Assembly (NCBI GenBank): GCA_934512135.1
Contig: CAKSWT010000001.1
Location: forward strand, 124,001 to 188,000
Length of the DNA stretch: 64,000 bases
Direction of reading: 5' to 3'
DNA from: an uncultured Oscillospiraceae bacterium
Lineage (GTDB): Bacteria > Bacillota > Clostridia > Oscillospirales > Oscillospiraceae
In this document: positions 9,073-16,831 of the stretch, in pieces
How the letters are laid out: each line of letters begins with the position of its first letter
Position numbering within the stretch: position 1 is the stretch's first letter
Position numbers and translations under genes: made by a program
Notes under the pieces: model-generated
Databases searched by the model: none
What the model was told of the DNA's origin: nothing
What the model saw: the letters and a program-made list of their open reading frames with translations, nothing else

Positions 9073-10293
9073 ATGGCAGAACATCAGGCCTCGGCGGCGC
9101 AGCGCTTTTTTACGGATCTGCTGGTTGCCCACTTAACCAGCCCCCACTTTGTCCAGGACGAGGCGGAGCTTCGGCGCATTGCCGAGGAGGGCGGCTTCTG
9201 TCCCACCACGAACCGGTTTGCGGTGCTGGTGGTCCAGATTGAGCGGTGGAGCAATCTCTTCTCCTCTGAGGCACAGTGGCTGGAGGCCACCAAACACCAT
9301 TTCTTCCTGCTCACCAATATGCTTCAGGAGCTGCTGGACCAGGAAAATCTTGCGATCATTGCGGAAAAGGACTATCAGCTGGTGTGCCTGGTGAACCTTC
9401 GGCAGCGCTGGCCCGCCTTCCGTAGCGCTCTGCTCACATTGCTCCAGCAGATGATGGAGGTCATGGAGACAGAGTTTGATGTCAGCGTCTCCATTGCTGT
9501 CAGCGAGGAGGCCGCCGGCCTGACCGGGCTGCCCGGCGCCTATCAGCAGGCATTGAACGTGCTGTGGTACAACACCTTTTTGGAGGAGGACCGTCAAATC
9601 ACCTTCTATGAGGATCTCTACGGCGATCTGCTGCCCATGATCCGGTCCGATCTCACGGTGCTGGACAAAAAACTCATTACCAAGCTCCAGCTTCGGGACG
9701 CCGCCGGAGTAAAATATGTGCTTCATGAGATGATCGACCGGGAGTTTCTCCAGGCAAGGCCATCGGTGCAAATTCTCAAGACTCGCCTGGGTGGGATTTC
9801 CTGCAAGATTCTCGACGCTCTGGAGGAGCTAAAGGCCTCCATGGGAGATGATTTTTATTATCAGCTCAATCCCGGCCCCCGAGTTGTGGAGGCCCGTACT
9901 CTTTCTGAGCTGACCTCCAACATGGACGAGCTGTTTGATGCAGTGGATCATCGCCAAAACGACGCCATTCAAGAGCCAAAGCCCCAGTGGGTGGACAAAA
10001 TGAGTGTATTCATCGAAAGCCACTACATGGACGAAAGCCTCGGCCTTACAGAGGTTTCCTCAGCCTTTGGCATCACCCCCTCCTATGCCACCAGAGTGTT
10101 TAAGCAGTACACCGGCCGAGGGATTTACGAGACCATCCAGCATGTGCGGCTGGCCGCCGCCAAAAGCTTGATGAGCACCGGCCGCACCATGAAGGAGATT
10201 GCCCAGATGGTGGGCTACACCAGCTTTCTGTCCATGAACCGCGCTTTTAAAAAGTACGAAGGCGCCACCCCGTCTCAGTTCCGAGACCAGTGA
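9073..10293 (+). CDS. AraC/YesN-type transcriptional regulator
   Basis: A 406-residue paralogue of the protein at 1148. The C-terminal 100 residues are an AraC double helix-turn-helix (LTEVSSAFGITPSYATRVFKQ and MVGYTSFLSMNRAFKKYEG). The N-terminal part has a YesN-like sensor arrangement, and no ligand-binding residues are recognisable. An AGGAG ribosome site precedes the ATG. It is read divergently from the solute-binding lipoprotein at 8875. The pairing of one AraC gene with one such lipoprotein occurs twice in the first 10 kb, which suggests duplicated sensing modules. Confidence 0.85.
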   Translation: MAEHQASAAQRFFTDLLVAHLTSPHFVQDEAELRRIAEEGGFCPTTNRFAVLVVQIERWSNLFSSEAQWLEATKHHFFLLTNMLQELLDQENLAIIAEKDYQLVCLVNLRQRWPAFRSALLTLLQQMMEVMETEFDVSVSIAVSEEAAGLTGLPGAYQQALNVLWYNTFLEEDRQITFYEDLYGDLLPMIRSDLTVLDKKLITKLQLRDAAGVKYVLHEMIDREFLQARPSVQILKTRLGGISCKILDALEELKASMGDDFYYQLNPGPRVVEARTLSELTSNMDELFDAVDHRQNDAIQEPKPQWVDKMSVFIESHYMDESLGLTEVSSAFGITPSYATRVFKQYTGRGIYETIQHVRLAAAKSLMSTGRTMKEIAQMVGYTSFLSMNRAFKKYEGATPSQFRDQ

Positions 10294-10401
10294 CCTTTTG
10301 GGACAGATCCCTGGTTTTGGCCGGGAATATTTATGATTTGTTCACACACTTTTGGCATAGGAATGCTAGAATACGATAAAATAATAAAAGGAGTGAGCCA
10401 A

Positions 10402-10740
10402 ATGAGCAAGAAACACATTGTCGGCGGACTGGCCGCTGTGGGCGCTGCCGCCGTGGCAGGCGTCGCTGCAATGGCCACCGTTCAGATCTTAAAGAAGAAA
10501 CAGCAGGACCTGGAGGCCCCGGAGGAAGCCATTCTCCTGGACCTGGATGGCGACGGCGAGGTTGACGTGAAGCTGGAGGACCGGGACGGCGACGGAAAAA
10601 TCGACACCGTCACTACCGAAACTGCGCCCGCCCAGGCAGAGGCCCCCGCTGAGCCGGAGGAGCCCGCCCAGAAAACCACCGAAGCACCGGAGCCTCCCGT
10701 TCAGGAGGAAGCAGAGCCCTCGGAGGCTCCCGCAGAATAA
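10402..10740 (+). CDS. Small membrane-anchored protein with two DxDGDG calcium loops
   Basis: A 112-residue protein: a hydrophobic Ala/Val-rich helix at residues 8-30, a Lys-rich edge, two EF-hand-like loops (DLDGDGEVD and DRDGDGKID, spaced 14 residues apart), then a Pro/Glu/Ala tail. The topology suggests an N-terminal anchor with the acidic loops exposed. The ATG at 10402 has a GGAGTGAG ribosome site; the upstream in-frame ATG at 10333 does not. No family was recognised. The two loops resemble half a dockerin, but flanking dockerin helices are absent, so a calcium-binding role is only inferred. Confidence 0.65.
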   Translation: MSKKHIVGGLAAVGAAAVAGVAAMATVQILKKKQQDLEAPEEAILLDLDGDGEVDVKLEDRDGDGKIDTVTTETAPAQAEAPAEPEEPAQKTTEAPEPPVQEEAEPSEAPAE

Positions 10741-10748
10741 TTCAAACC

Positions 10749-10776
10749 ATCCCTGCTTCGGCAGGGATCGTTTTTT
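10749..10776 (+). terminator. Terminator
   Basis: An ATCCCTGC/GCAGGGAT stem with a TTCG tetraloop followed by CG and six T; it separates the small calcium-loop gene from the flavoprotein gene. Confidence 0.88.
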
Positions 10777-10788
10777 AGGAGGACAGCT

Positions 10789-11688
10789 ATGTACGATATT
10801 TGCATCATCGGCGGAGGCCCCGCAGGCCTCACCGCTGCCCTGTACAGTGCCCGCGCCGGACGCAGCACCGTAATTGTAGAGGAAAAGTTCTATGGCGGAC
10901 AAATGGCGGAGACCAGCGTCATTGAAAACATGCCCGGCTCTCCGGATGCTGCCGGCTGGGAGCTCACCATGCGCTTTGCCCAGCAGGTCACAGACATGCA
11001 GGTGGAGGCCGTCTACGAAAAGGCCTCCAAACTGTCTCCCGGTCCCGACCATACGGAGATCACCACAGACAGTGGCCTCAAGATCTCTGCCCGGCGGGTG
11101 ATCCTCGCCATGGGAGTCCGGCGCCGGCATCTAGGCGTCCCCGGAGAGGATCGGCTCACCGGCCACGGGGTTGGCTTCTGCGCCGTATGTGACGGAGCCT
11201 TTTTCCGGGACCGGGACGTGGCCGTGGTCGGCGGCGGAAACACCGCCCTGGAGGACGCCCTGTACCTCTCCGGAATCTGCCGAAGGGTATACCTTCTGGT
11301 CCGTGGGGCGCAATTTCGCGGCCAGGAAACCCTGGCCCAGCGTGTGACCCAAAAGGAAAACATCCAGGTTCTCTTGGAAACCCAGGTCACCGAGATTCTG
11401 GGGGATGACACCGTCAGCGGCATCTGCATCCGCCGGCAGGATCAGTCGGAGACCATTCCCCTCTCCGGTGTCTTTGTGGCCATTGGACTGCGCCCGGAGG
11501 ACGCCCTGTACCGGGATATTTTAGAAGTCTCCCCGGAGGGCTATGTGGCTGCGGGAGAGGATTGCCGGACCTCCTGCCCCGGCATCTTTGCCGCCGGGGA
11601 TATTCGGACCAAGGAGATCCGCCAGATCGTCACTGCCCTGGGGGATGGCGCAGTGGCCGCAGAGCTGGCAGGCCGGGAGCTGCAATAA
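10789..11688 (+). CDS. trxB: Thioredoxin reductase-type FAD flavoprotein
   Basis: A 299-residue protein of normal length for thioredoxin reductase. It has an N-terminal FAD Rossmann motif (IIGGGPAGLTAALYSARAG), the redox centre CAVCDG near residue 130, an NAD(P)H-binding GGGNTALEDALYL, and the C-terminal FAD contact GIFAAGDIR. It should transfer electrons from NADPH to thioredoxin or a related disulfide partner in the cytosol. The ribosome site is AGGAGGACAG. No thioredoxin gene is adjacent, so a specialised partner cannot be ruled out; the symbol rests on the active-site motif. Confidence 0.85.
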   Translation: MYDICIIGGGPAGLTAALYSARAGRSTVIVEEKFYGGQMAETSVIENMPGSPDAAGWELTMRFAQQVTDMQVEAVYEKASKLSPGPDHTEITTDSGLKISARRVILAMGVRRRHLGVPGEDRLTGHGVGFCAVCDGAFFRDRDVAVVGGGNTALEDALYLSGICRRVYLLVRGAQFRGQETLAQRVTQKENIQVLLETQVTEILGDDTVSGICIRRQDQSETIPLSGVFVAIGLRPEDALYRDILEVSPEGYVAAGEDCRTSCPGIFAAGDIRTKEIRQIVTALGDGAVAAELAGRELQ

Positions 11689-11752
11689 CGTAGAAAGATT
11701 CTATTGCACTTTTGCACAGCAGCGTGTAGAATAGCCAGTGGAGGTCGATTCC

Positions 11753-12658
11753 ATGAAAAAACTTTCCCCGCTGCTGATTATACTGGCCGGATGCCTATGG
11801 GGTACCATGGGGCTGTTTGTGCGGCACCTGAACACCATGGGCCTCGCCTCTATGGAGATTGTGGAGTGCCGCAGCATTCTTGCGGCACTGATCCTGTTTC
11901 CCTGCACCGCCCTTCGGGATCGCAGGCTGTTAAAAATTCGGCCCAAGAACCTCTGGCCTCTGGCAGGCTCCGGCATTTGCAGCATTGTATTCTTCAACTA
12001 CTGCTACTTTTCCACCATTGCCCGGATGAATCTGTCGGCGGCGGCCATTTTGCTGTATACAGCGCCGATTTTTGTCATGCTGATGAGCCTGCTGTTTTTC
12101 CGGGAGCAGCTCACGCCCCGGAAGATTCTGGCTCTGGCGCTGGCCTTTGGGGGCTGCTGTCTGGTCAGCGGCATCGGCTCTGCGACGTCGGCTTTGTCCC
12201 TTTGGGGTCTGCTCCTGGGCCTTGGCTCGGGATTCGGCTATGCCCTCTACAGTATATTCTCCCGGGTCAGCCTGAATCAAGGACTGCCCAGCATAACCAT
12301 TACAAACTACACCTTTTTGTTTGCTGCACTGGGCGGTGCGTTCTTTACAGACTTCTCCGCCGTGGCTCAGGCCTTTTCCCGGTACGGAATCCGGCTGCTG
12401 GGGCTGCTGGTGGTCTACTGCATCATCACCACTGTGCTGCCCTATCTTCTCTACACCGCCGGTCTCACCTATGTGGAAAACGGCTCTGCCTCGGTGATGG
12501 CCTCGGTGGAGCCGGTGGTGGCAACGGTTCTAGGCCTGCTGGTCTACCGGGAGGCCCCCACGGTCTCCGCCGTTCTGGGCATGGTGCTGGTACTGGGCGC
12601 TCTGGCCCTTCTCAGCGTTCCCGCTACCCCAGCAGCAGACACACCCCATGAATCATAG
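11753..12658 (+). CDS. EamA/DMT-family transporter
   Basis: A 301-residue integral membrane protein with ten predicted helices in two EamA repeats (first repeat opening with LIILAGCLWGTMGLFVRHL; second containing GSASVMASVEPVVATVLGLLVYRE). Members of this family export amino acids, nucleosides or other metabolites. The ATG at 11753 has a GGAGG site eight bases ahead; a GTG 15 bases upstream is less likely. Its 3' end overlaps the 3' end of the feoB remnant on the opposite strand by 35 bases. Confidence 0.88.
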   Translation: MKKLSPLLIILAGCLWGTMGLFVRHLNTMGLASMEIVECRSILAALILFPCTALRDRRLLKIRPKNLWPLAGSGICSIVFFNYCYFSTIARMNLSAAAILLYTAPIFVMLMSLLFFREQLTPRKILALALAFGGCCLVSGIGSATSALSLWGLLLGLGSGFGYALYSIFSRVSLNQGLPSITITNYTFLFAALGGAFFTDFSAVAQAFSRYGIRLLGLLVVYCIITTVLPYLLYTAGLTYVENGSASVMASVEPVVATVLGLLVYREAPTVSAVLGMVLVLGALALLSVPATPAADTPHES

Positions 12659-13443
12659 CACACAGCCCACCGCCCACCGCCGTGGGCAGGGCCATGGCCA
12701 GCAGCATCCACCGGGTGCTGCCGGTTTCTTTTTTTATGGTGAGACAGGTGGTGGCGCAGGGCCAGTGGAACAGGAAAAATATCGCCGTACACAGTGCCCC
12801 TTCCCAGCTCAGCCCCAGAGACAGCATCCCCACGGCCCCCTGCTCCAGCTCCATGGCTCCGGTGGCCGCCAGCACCGCCACCGGGAGCACAATCTCATTG
12901 GCAGGCCACCCCAGAATAAACGCCCCCAACAGCACACCGCTCATGCCCAGACTCCGTCCCAGCGGGTCCAGCAGCTTTGTCATCCAGGTCAGCAGGGACT
13001 GGCCCTCCAGATTCGCCATCTGTAGCAGCCACAACACCAGTCCCGCCGGTGCTGCCACCAGCACCGCCCGCCCCAGAACCTTCGCCGTTCGGTCCAGAAC
13101 CGACCGCAACAGCACCTGACCCACTCTGGGCCGGCGAAAGGGCGGCATCTCCAGCACAAAGGCCGTAGGCATCCCCCGCAGCAACGTCAGGGACAGCACC
13201 CTGCAAACCACCATCGTCATCCCCACCGCCAGCACCAGCAGTCCGGTGAGCCCCAGCGCCGCCCCCAGACTCCCCAGCTCACCGGGAACCAGGCACACCG
13301 TCAGCAGCAGAATCAACGCCCCGAACCGACCGTTACAGGGAATCAGTCCATTGGTCAGCACCGCCATCAGGCGCTGTTTGGGATCGTCGATAATGCGGCA
13401 TCCCATGACCCCAGCTGCATTACAGCCCAGCCCCATGCACATG
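12624..13443 (-). pseudogene. feoB: feoB 3' part, cut off by island insertion
   Basis: From the direct repeat at 13443 this frame encodes the C-terminal part of ferrous iron transporter FeoB, beginning inside the conserved MCMGLGCNAAG gate motif and continuing with GCRII, LIPCNGRF and the last membrane helices to the stop at 12624. There is no start codon or ribosome site for it; upstream of 13443 the same frame runs antisense-shifted through the integrase gene and is meaningless. The matching N-terminal part ends at the repeat at 26883. Joined across the repeat, the two parts give 1797 bases, 598 codons plus stop, in frame. The present allele should be non-functional. Confidence 0.93.
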
Positions 13444-14931
13444 CTTGGGGCACGCTGGGACAGGAAATCGAAGCCGGACTTCAATGGACTGGCGCTTCCA
13501 GCGCTTCCCCTGCGCGTCAGTCTCCCACTGCCCCTGTCCCACCTCGATGCGCTCCACCAGCGCCAGAAGCACCTGACGGTCCAGTGCTTTTGGCAGTGGC
13601 AGCAGGCGGGTCCTATGGATCTGCACTTCCTCCAGCGCCGTCCATTGCCGCTGGCAGGCCGCCAGCTCCGTCTGGAACAAGGCCTCCGGCAGCCCTCCTG
13701 CCGCCCAGTCCTGATACAGCCGCTGTATGGTCCGCTCCAGGGTCTGACGGCGCCGGTCCGTTGAATCCTTCCGCCGCTGCTCCCCCTGAGTGAAATTGGC
13801 CTGACGCTGTTCCAGCGCCCTGCGCTCCTCCGCCGAAGGCTCCAGCATTGGAGCAAGCACCTGCCACAGTGCCTCCATCAGCGGTCCCTCCTCCAGAAAG
13901 TGATTGGAGCAGCAGCGGTTCCCTCCATTTTTATAGCCTCCGCAGCACAGCCGCCCCTCTGCCGCCGGCGTCATACTCCGGCCGCACGCCCCGCAGAAGG
14001 CTACCCCTTGGAACATACTTTGCCGCCGAGAGACATTGGTCCTTCTGCTGACGATCCGGTTCTGGACCTGGCGGAACAGCATCTGCGGCACAATGGCCTC
14101 GTGGGCCTGGGCCACAACCTTCCACCGCTCCTCCGGCACTGGCTGAACCGTCTTGCTTTTAAAGGACAGCTTCTCTGTCTTTCCCTGGACCAGGGTTCCT
14201 GTGTACACTGGATTTCTCAGCATCTTACACAGTCCCCTTGCCGTCCACTTTTCTCCCCTGGTGCCTCCCTCGGGCCGGTACTGACTGGGCGTTGGAATCC
14301 CGCGGTCATTGAGTGACGCGGCAATCCGGCTGGGCGCCTGACCTTCCGCCGCCTGGCGAAAAATCTCCCGAACCACTGCCGCCGCCACCGGATCCACCGC
14401 CAATTTGGTCCGTTCCTCCGGGTCCCGCCGGTAGCCATAGGGGGGCCGATGACCGATATACTCTCCCCGCTCCATTTTTGACTGGAAGGCACTGCGTATT
14501 TTTCCGCTGATGTCCCGAGCGTACATCTCATTCATCACCATCATCAGCGGCGCCGTCATCGCCATCCCCCCGGTCATGTGCCAGGAGTCATACCCTTCCG
14601 TTACGGCAATATACCGCACCTGATGCGCCGGGAAATACTCCTCCAGCAGGTCCGTGGTACGGGCAGAATTTCGCCCCAGGCGGCTGAGATCCTTGGTGAG
14701 CACACACCGGACCTTTCCCCGCTCGATTTCCCGGCACATCTGGCGAAAGGCCGGGCGGTCATAATTGGTCCCGGAATACCCGTCGTCTACAAATTCCCCC
14801 GCCACCTGCATCCCCTGCACCTGGGCAAATTGCCGCAGAAGCTCCCGCTGATTTTGAATGCTGCTGCTCTCTCCGGCCCCGGGGTCATCCCGGGAGACCC
14901 GCAGATAGAGGTAGGCCTTTCCTCCGGTCAT
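13420..14931 (-). CDS. Large serine recombinase (island integrase)
   Basis: A 503-residue protein of usual large-serine-integrase length. The N-terminal resolvase domain contains YLRVSRDD with the catalytic serine near residue 13 and the arginine-rich DLSRLGRNSARTTDLL. A recombinase domain (NRDGIPTPSQYRP-like, KWTARGLCKMLRNPVYTG) follows, then a zinc ribbon (CGACG ... CCGGY ... NRCC), a coiled coil near residues 365-410 and a C-terminal segment. It would carry out integration between attP and the feoB attB. The ATG at 14931 overlaps the stop of the upstream small gene (ATGA). The stop codon at 13420 lies beyond the attachment repeat, so the last residues are encoded by feoB DNA. Confidence 0.93.
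   Translation of the reverse strand: MTGGKAYLYLRVSRDDPGAGESSSIQNQRELLRQFAQVQGMQVAGEFVDDGYSGTNYDRPAFRQMCREIERGKVRCVLTKDLSRLGRNSARTTDLLEEYFPAHQVRYIAVTEGYDSWHMTGGMAMTAPLMMVMNEMYARDISGKIRSAFQSKMERGEYIGHRPPYGYRRDPEERTKLAVDPVAAAVVREIFRQAAEGQAPSRIAASLNDRGIPTPSQYRPEGGTRGEKWTARGLCKMLRNPVYTGTLVQGKTEKLSFKSKTVQPVPEERWKVVAQAHEAIVPQMLFRQVQNRIVSRRTNVSRRQSMFQGVAFCGACGRSMTPAAEGRLCCGGYKNGGNRCCSNHFLEEGPLMEALWQVLAPMLEPSAEERRALEQRQANFTQGEQRRKDSTDRRRQTLERTIQRLYQDWAAGGLPEALFQTELAACQRQWTALEEVQIHRTRLLPLPKALDRQVLLALVERIEVGQGQWETDAQGKRWKRQSIEVRLRFPVPACPKHVHGAGL
13430..13443. repeat. Attachment-site direct repeat, left copy
   Basis: GCCCCATGCACATG, identical to 26882-26895. Read on the minus strand it is the CATGTGCATGGGGC core inside feoB. 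One copy remains after deleting the island, and feoB then reads through. Confidence 0.92.
13446..13463 (+). repeat. Inverted attP arm, left island end
   Basis: TGGGGCACGCTGGGACAG. Its reverse complement matches 26870-26887 at 17 of 18 positions; in the excised circle the two arms would flank the shared core symmetrically. Confidence 0.82.
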
Positions 14932-15065
14932 GGCTGCCTCACCTCGTCCTCCTGGGAATCTCCCTGCTGTGACAGCAGCCACCAGAGCACATCCACCTTT
15001 CTCTCCTGTTCCTGGCCGATGACCTTGATCTCCAGAATATTCTGGCCGATTCTGAATTCCTCCAC
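14928..15065 (-). CDS. 45-residue protein translationally coupled to the integrase
   Basis: A GTG start at 15065 opens a 45-codon frame ending at the TGA that overlaps the integrase ATG. The protein is charged and lacks cysteine, with a hydrophobic patch VDVLWWLLSQQ and an acidic tail. Other frames over the same bases give Arg/Ser-rich nonsense, and the four-base overlap with the integrase is typical of real coupling. No family is recognised. A role as recombination directionality factor is possible from position alone. The upstream ribosome site is weak, which lowers confidence. Confidence 0.5.
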   Translation of the reverse strand: MEEFRIGQNILEIKVIGQEQERKVDVLWWLLSQQGDSQEDEVRQP

Positions 15066-15093
15066 TTCGCATCACCCATAGATCCTATGCAAA

Positions 15094-15121
15094 GGGCCCG
15101 GAGGCACATGCCTCCGGGCCC
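15094..15121 (-). terminator. Terminator of the SnoaL-like operon
   Basis: A perfect 12-bp stem GGGCCCGGAGGC/GCCTCCGGGCCC, four-base loop, just after the stop of the last operon gene; only a short T tract follows on the minus strand. Confidence 0.75.
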
Positions 15122-15132
15122 AGTTATGATCC

Positions 15133-16023
15133 TCAATAGAGTGGGTCGCCATAGCCCTTGTTGGGCTCGTAAATCTTGATGGTTTCAAACTCCGCGCAAC
15201 CGGGAGAGTAGGTGTGCTCCTCGTCCAGCTTTTCATAGGGCTTGGGATCCGGAACCGTGTCCTGGACAGTCTGGATGATGCTGATGTCGTTATGGACCTG
15301 ACGCAGATCAGAGATTCCGCTTCTGGGAGGACCGGAGCAGTTGCCCACGTTGAGCTCACCGGAAATATACTTCCGGAACCGATCCTGGGCCCAGTTGGAG
15401 GCGTCATAGCTGTCGCCAATATCCGGGCAAACCTGCTCGTGGAACCACCACCAGCGGCCATCCCGATAGACGAAGTCGGAGCCATAGCGCTCCCAGAGCC
15501 AGCCGCCGGAGCGGCCGCCCTTGGGGCCGTTCATGCCCATCATCGTACCGGGGGTCAGGTAGAAGCTCCGGGCAGACCTTCCATCCTCCGCCACCTCGAT
15601 CACCGGGGAGGCCAGCACATGGCAGCTCTGCCCAAAGGTGCCGGGGTTATGGCCGTAGAGGTTGAACATACCGTAGATCTCACGCATGGTGGTGGGACGG
15701 TCGATTTTTTCTTCCGTGGCATTCTCAAAGGGCATGCCTTCCTTCATGTCGTCATCGTTCATGCCAAACTTCTCGTCGGACTTGGCAAAGGCATTGGCCC
15801 GCAAAGGCTCACCGAAATGTGCGGGAACCAGCTCCTTGTAGCCCATCATGCGGCCAAAGGTGTGACCAAAGGTGGAGTGGTCAGAGCGCAGCCAGAAGGT
15901 ACCGTACTCCTCTCTGCCCCGGTTCATCCCGTGGAGGTAGGCGTGGCGGGCCTTGAGCTCCTCCACCTTCTGACCGGCCACCACCGCAGCCACACGGTGG
16001 TGAAAGGATTTATTTGTATTCAT
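15133..16023 (-). CDS. SnoaL/NTF2-like protein, type A copy 1
   Basis: A 296-residue cytosolic-looking protein without signal peptide. Segments such as SPVIEVAEDGRSARSFYLTPG and LWERYGSDFVYRDGRWWWFHE follow the strand pattern of the SnoaL/NTF2-like cone fold (aldol cyclases, ketosteroid isomerase, bile-acid dehydratase BaiE). The protein is twice the length of a plain SnoaL domain; the N-terminal helical part (KVEELKARHAYLHG) and a C-terminal extension flank one fold. It is the last gene of the operon and a paralogue of the protein at 21295. The reaction is unknown; the fold suggests a small hydrophobic substrate pocket. The ribosome site is AAAGGAGGATTGCACC. Confidence 0.7.
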   Translation of the reverse strand: MNTNKSFHHRVAAVVAGQKVEELKARHAYLHGMNRGREEYGTFWLRSDHSTFGHTFGRMMGYKELVPAHFGEPLRANAFAKSDEKFGMNDDDMKEGMPFENATEEKIDRPTTMREIYGMFNLYGHNPGTFGQSCHVLASPVIEVAEDGRSARSFYLTPGTMMGMNGPKGGRSGGWLWERYGSDFVYRDGRWWWFHEQVCPDIGDSYDASNWAQDRFRKYISGELNVGNCSGPPRSGISDLRQVHNDISIIQTVQDTVPDPKPYEKLDEEHTYSPGCAEFETIKIYEPNKGYGDPLY

Positions 16024-16037
16024 GGTGCAATCCTCCT

Positions 16038-16817
16038 TTACAGCATCTCAAGGCGCTGATAGAACTTTCTGCCCACCTTGCCCTTAGGTCCATAGCCCTC
16101 ATCCTCGTCGTAGGTCTTAAAGGGACGGGGCATATCATAGAACAGATACTCCCAGCCGTACTGGTTGTCATAGACCTCCGTTTTGATGGTGGGATCTCCA
16201 TAGAAGCGGGTACCGGGGTCATAGCCCTGAATTACGCTGTTGACATCATTGTAGTTCTTTCCGCTTTCAATGGAGAAGTCGTGCTGCTGGACCAAATGCC
16301 AAATCTTAAAGCCGTCAGTCTCCCGGACCAACTCGATCAGCAGCAGGCCGAACTCAAAATAGCAGTCCGCCTCGCCGTCGGGCTTTCCCCGGCCGGTCAT
16401 CCCCAGGTCATAGCACAGATACCGGGCGTATTTGTCATCTGCAGAGATAAACAGCAGCGGGGTGGTGCAGGAGTGCATGGCCGTCAGGCCCAGACCGGGC
16501 TTGGCCTGGTCATAGATCCCGGGCTTGGCCTCCTGGAAGGTCTTTAGCGTTGCCTCGGCTAGGGCCGCAGGCTCCTCCACCAGGTGCCGGTATACCTCAC
16601 TGAGGCCCACATAGAAGCCGGTGTTTGTCGCAAAGGAGGCGTCGGCAATGTGCTCCGGCTCCCGGACCCACAGCTCCCGAATGGCCTTTTCCGTGTCGCC
16701 GTTGCCCCAGTACAGGGTAAACCGGCTCACCAGGTTCTGAATCATCTCCTTGTCCCAGGCGTGGAGGACCATCTCCTCGTCGGTAAACACACGCTTATAT
16801 TCCTTGAACTGATCCAT
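16038..16817 (-). CDS. SnoaL/NTF2-like protein, type B copy 1
   Basis: A 259-residue protein that starts at the ATG at 16817 behind AGGAGGGACC, 14 bases after the preceding gene. It shows the features of the type B paralogue at 22156: a helical start, GFYVGLSEVYRHL near residue 75, and a C-terminal strand pair with FKIWHLVQQHDFS. The middle contains LFISADDKYARYLCYDLGM, equivalent to the ligand-cavity strands of NTF2-like enzymes. No catalytic residues can be assigned with certainty. It is the middle gene of the first C-B-A triad. Function unknown beyond the fold. Confidence 0.7.
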   Translation of the reverse strand: MDQFKEYKRVFTDEEMVLHAWDKEMIQNLVSRFTLYWGNGDTEKAIRELWVREPEHIADASFATNTGFYVGLSEVYRHLVEEPAALAEATLKTFQEAKPGIYDQAKPGLGLTAMHSCTTPLLFISADDKYARYLCYDLGMTGRGKPDGEADCYFEFGLLLIELVRETDGFKIWHLVQQHDFSIESGKNYNDVNSVIQGYDPGTRFYGDPTIKTEVYDNQYGWEYLFYDMPRPFKTYDEDEGYGPKGKVGRKFYQRLEML

Positions 16818-16831
16818 GGTGGTCCCTCCTT

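Noticed and set aside
10402..10740. Dockerin domain in the calcium-loop protein
   Set aside because: Only the loops are present, 14 residues apart; dockerin helices and spacing are missing.
13444..13856. N-terminal extension of the feoB 3' fragment
   Set aside because: It is the integrase gene read in another frame; Arg/Ser-rich with no start signal, so it cannot give the FeoB fragment a natural start.
14939..15136. 65-codon frame upstream of the integrase in another phase
   Set aside because: Arg/Ser/Trp-rich nonsense composition; the 45-codon frame ending in the ATGA overlap is better.
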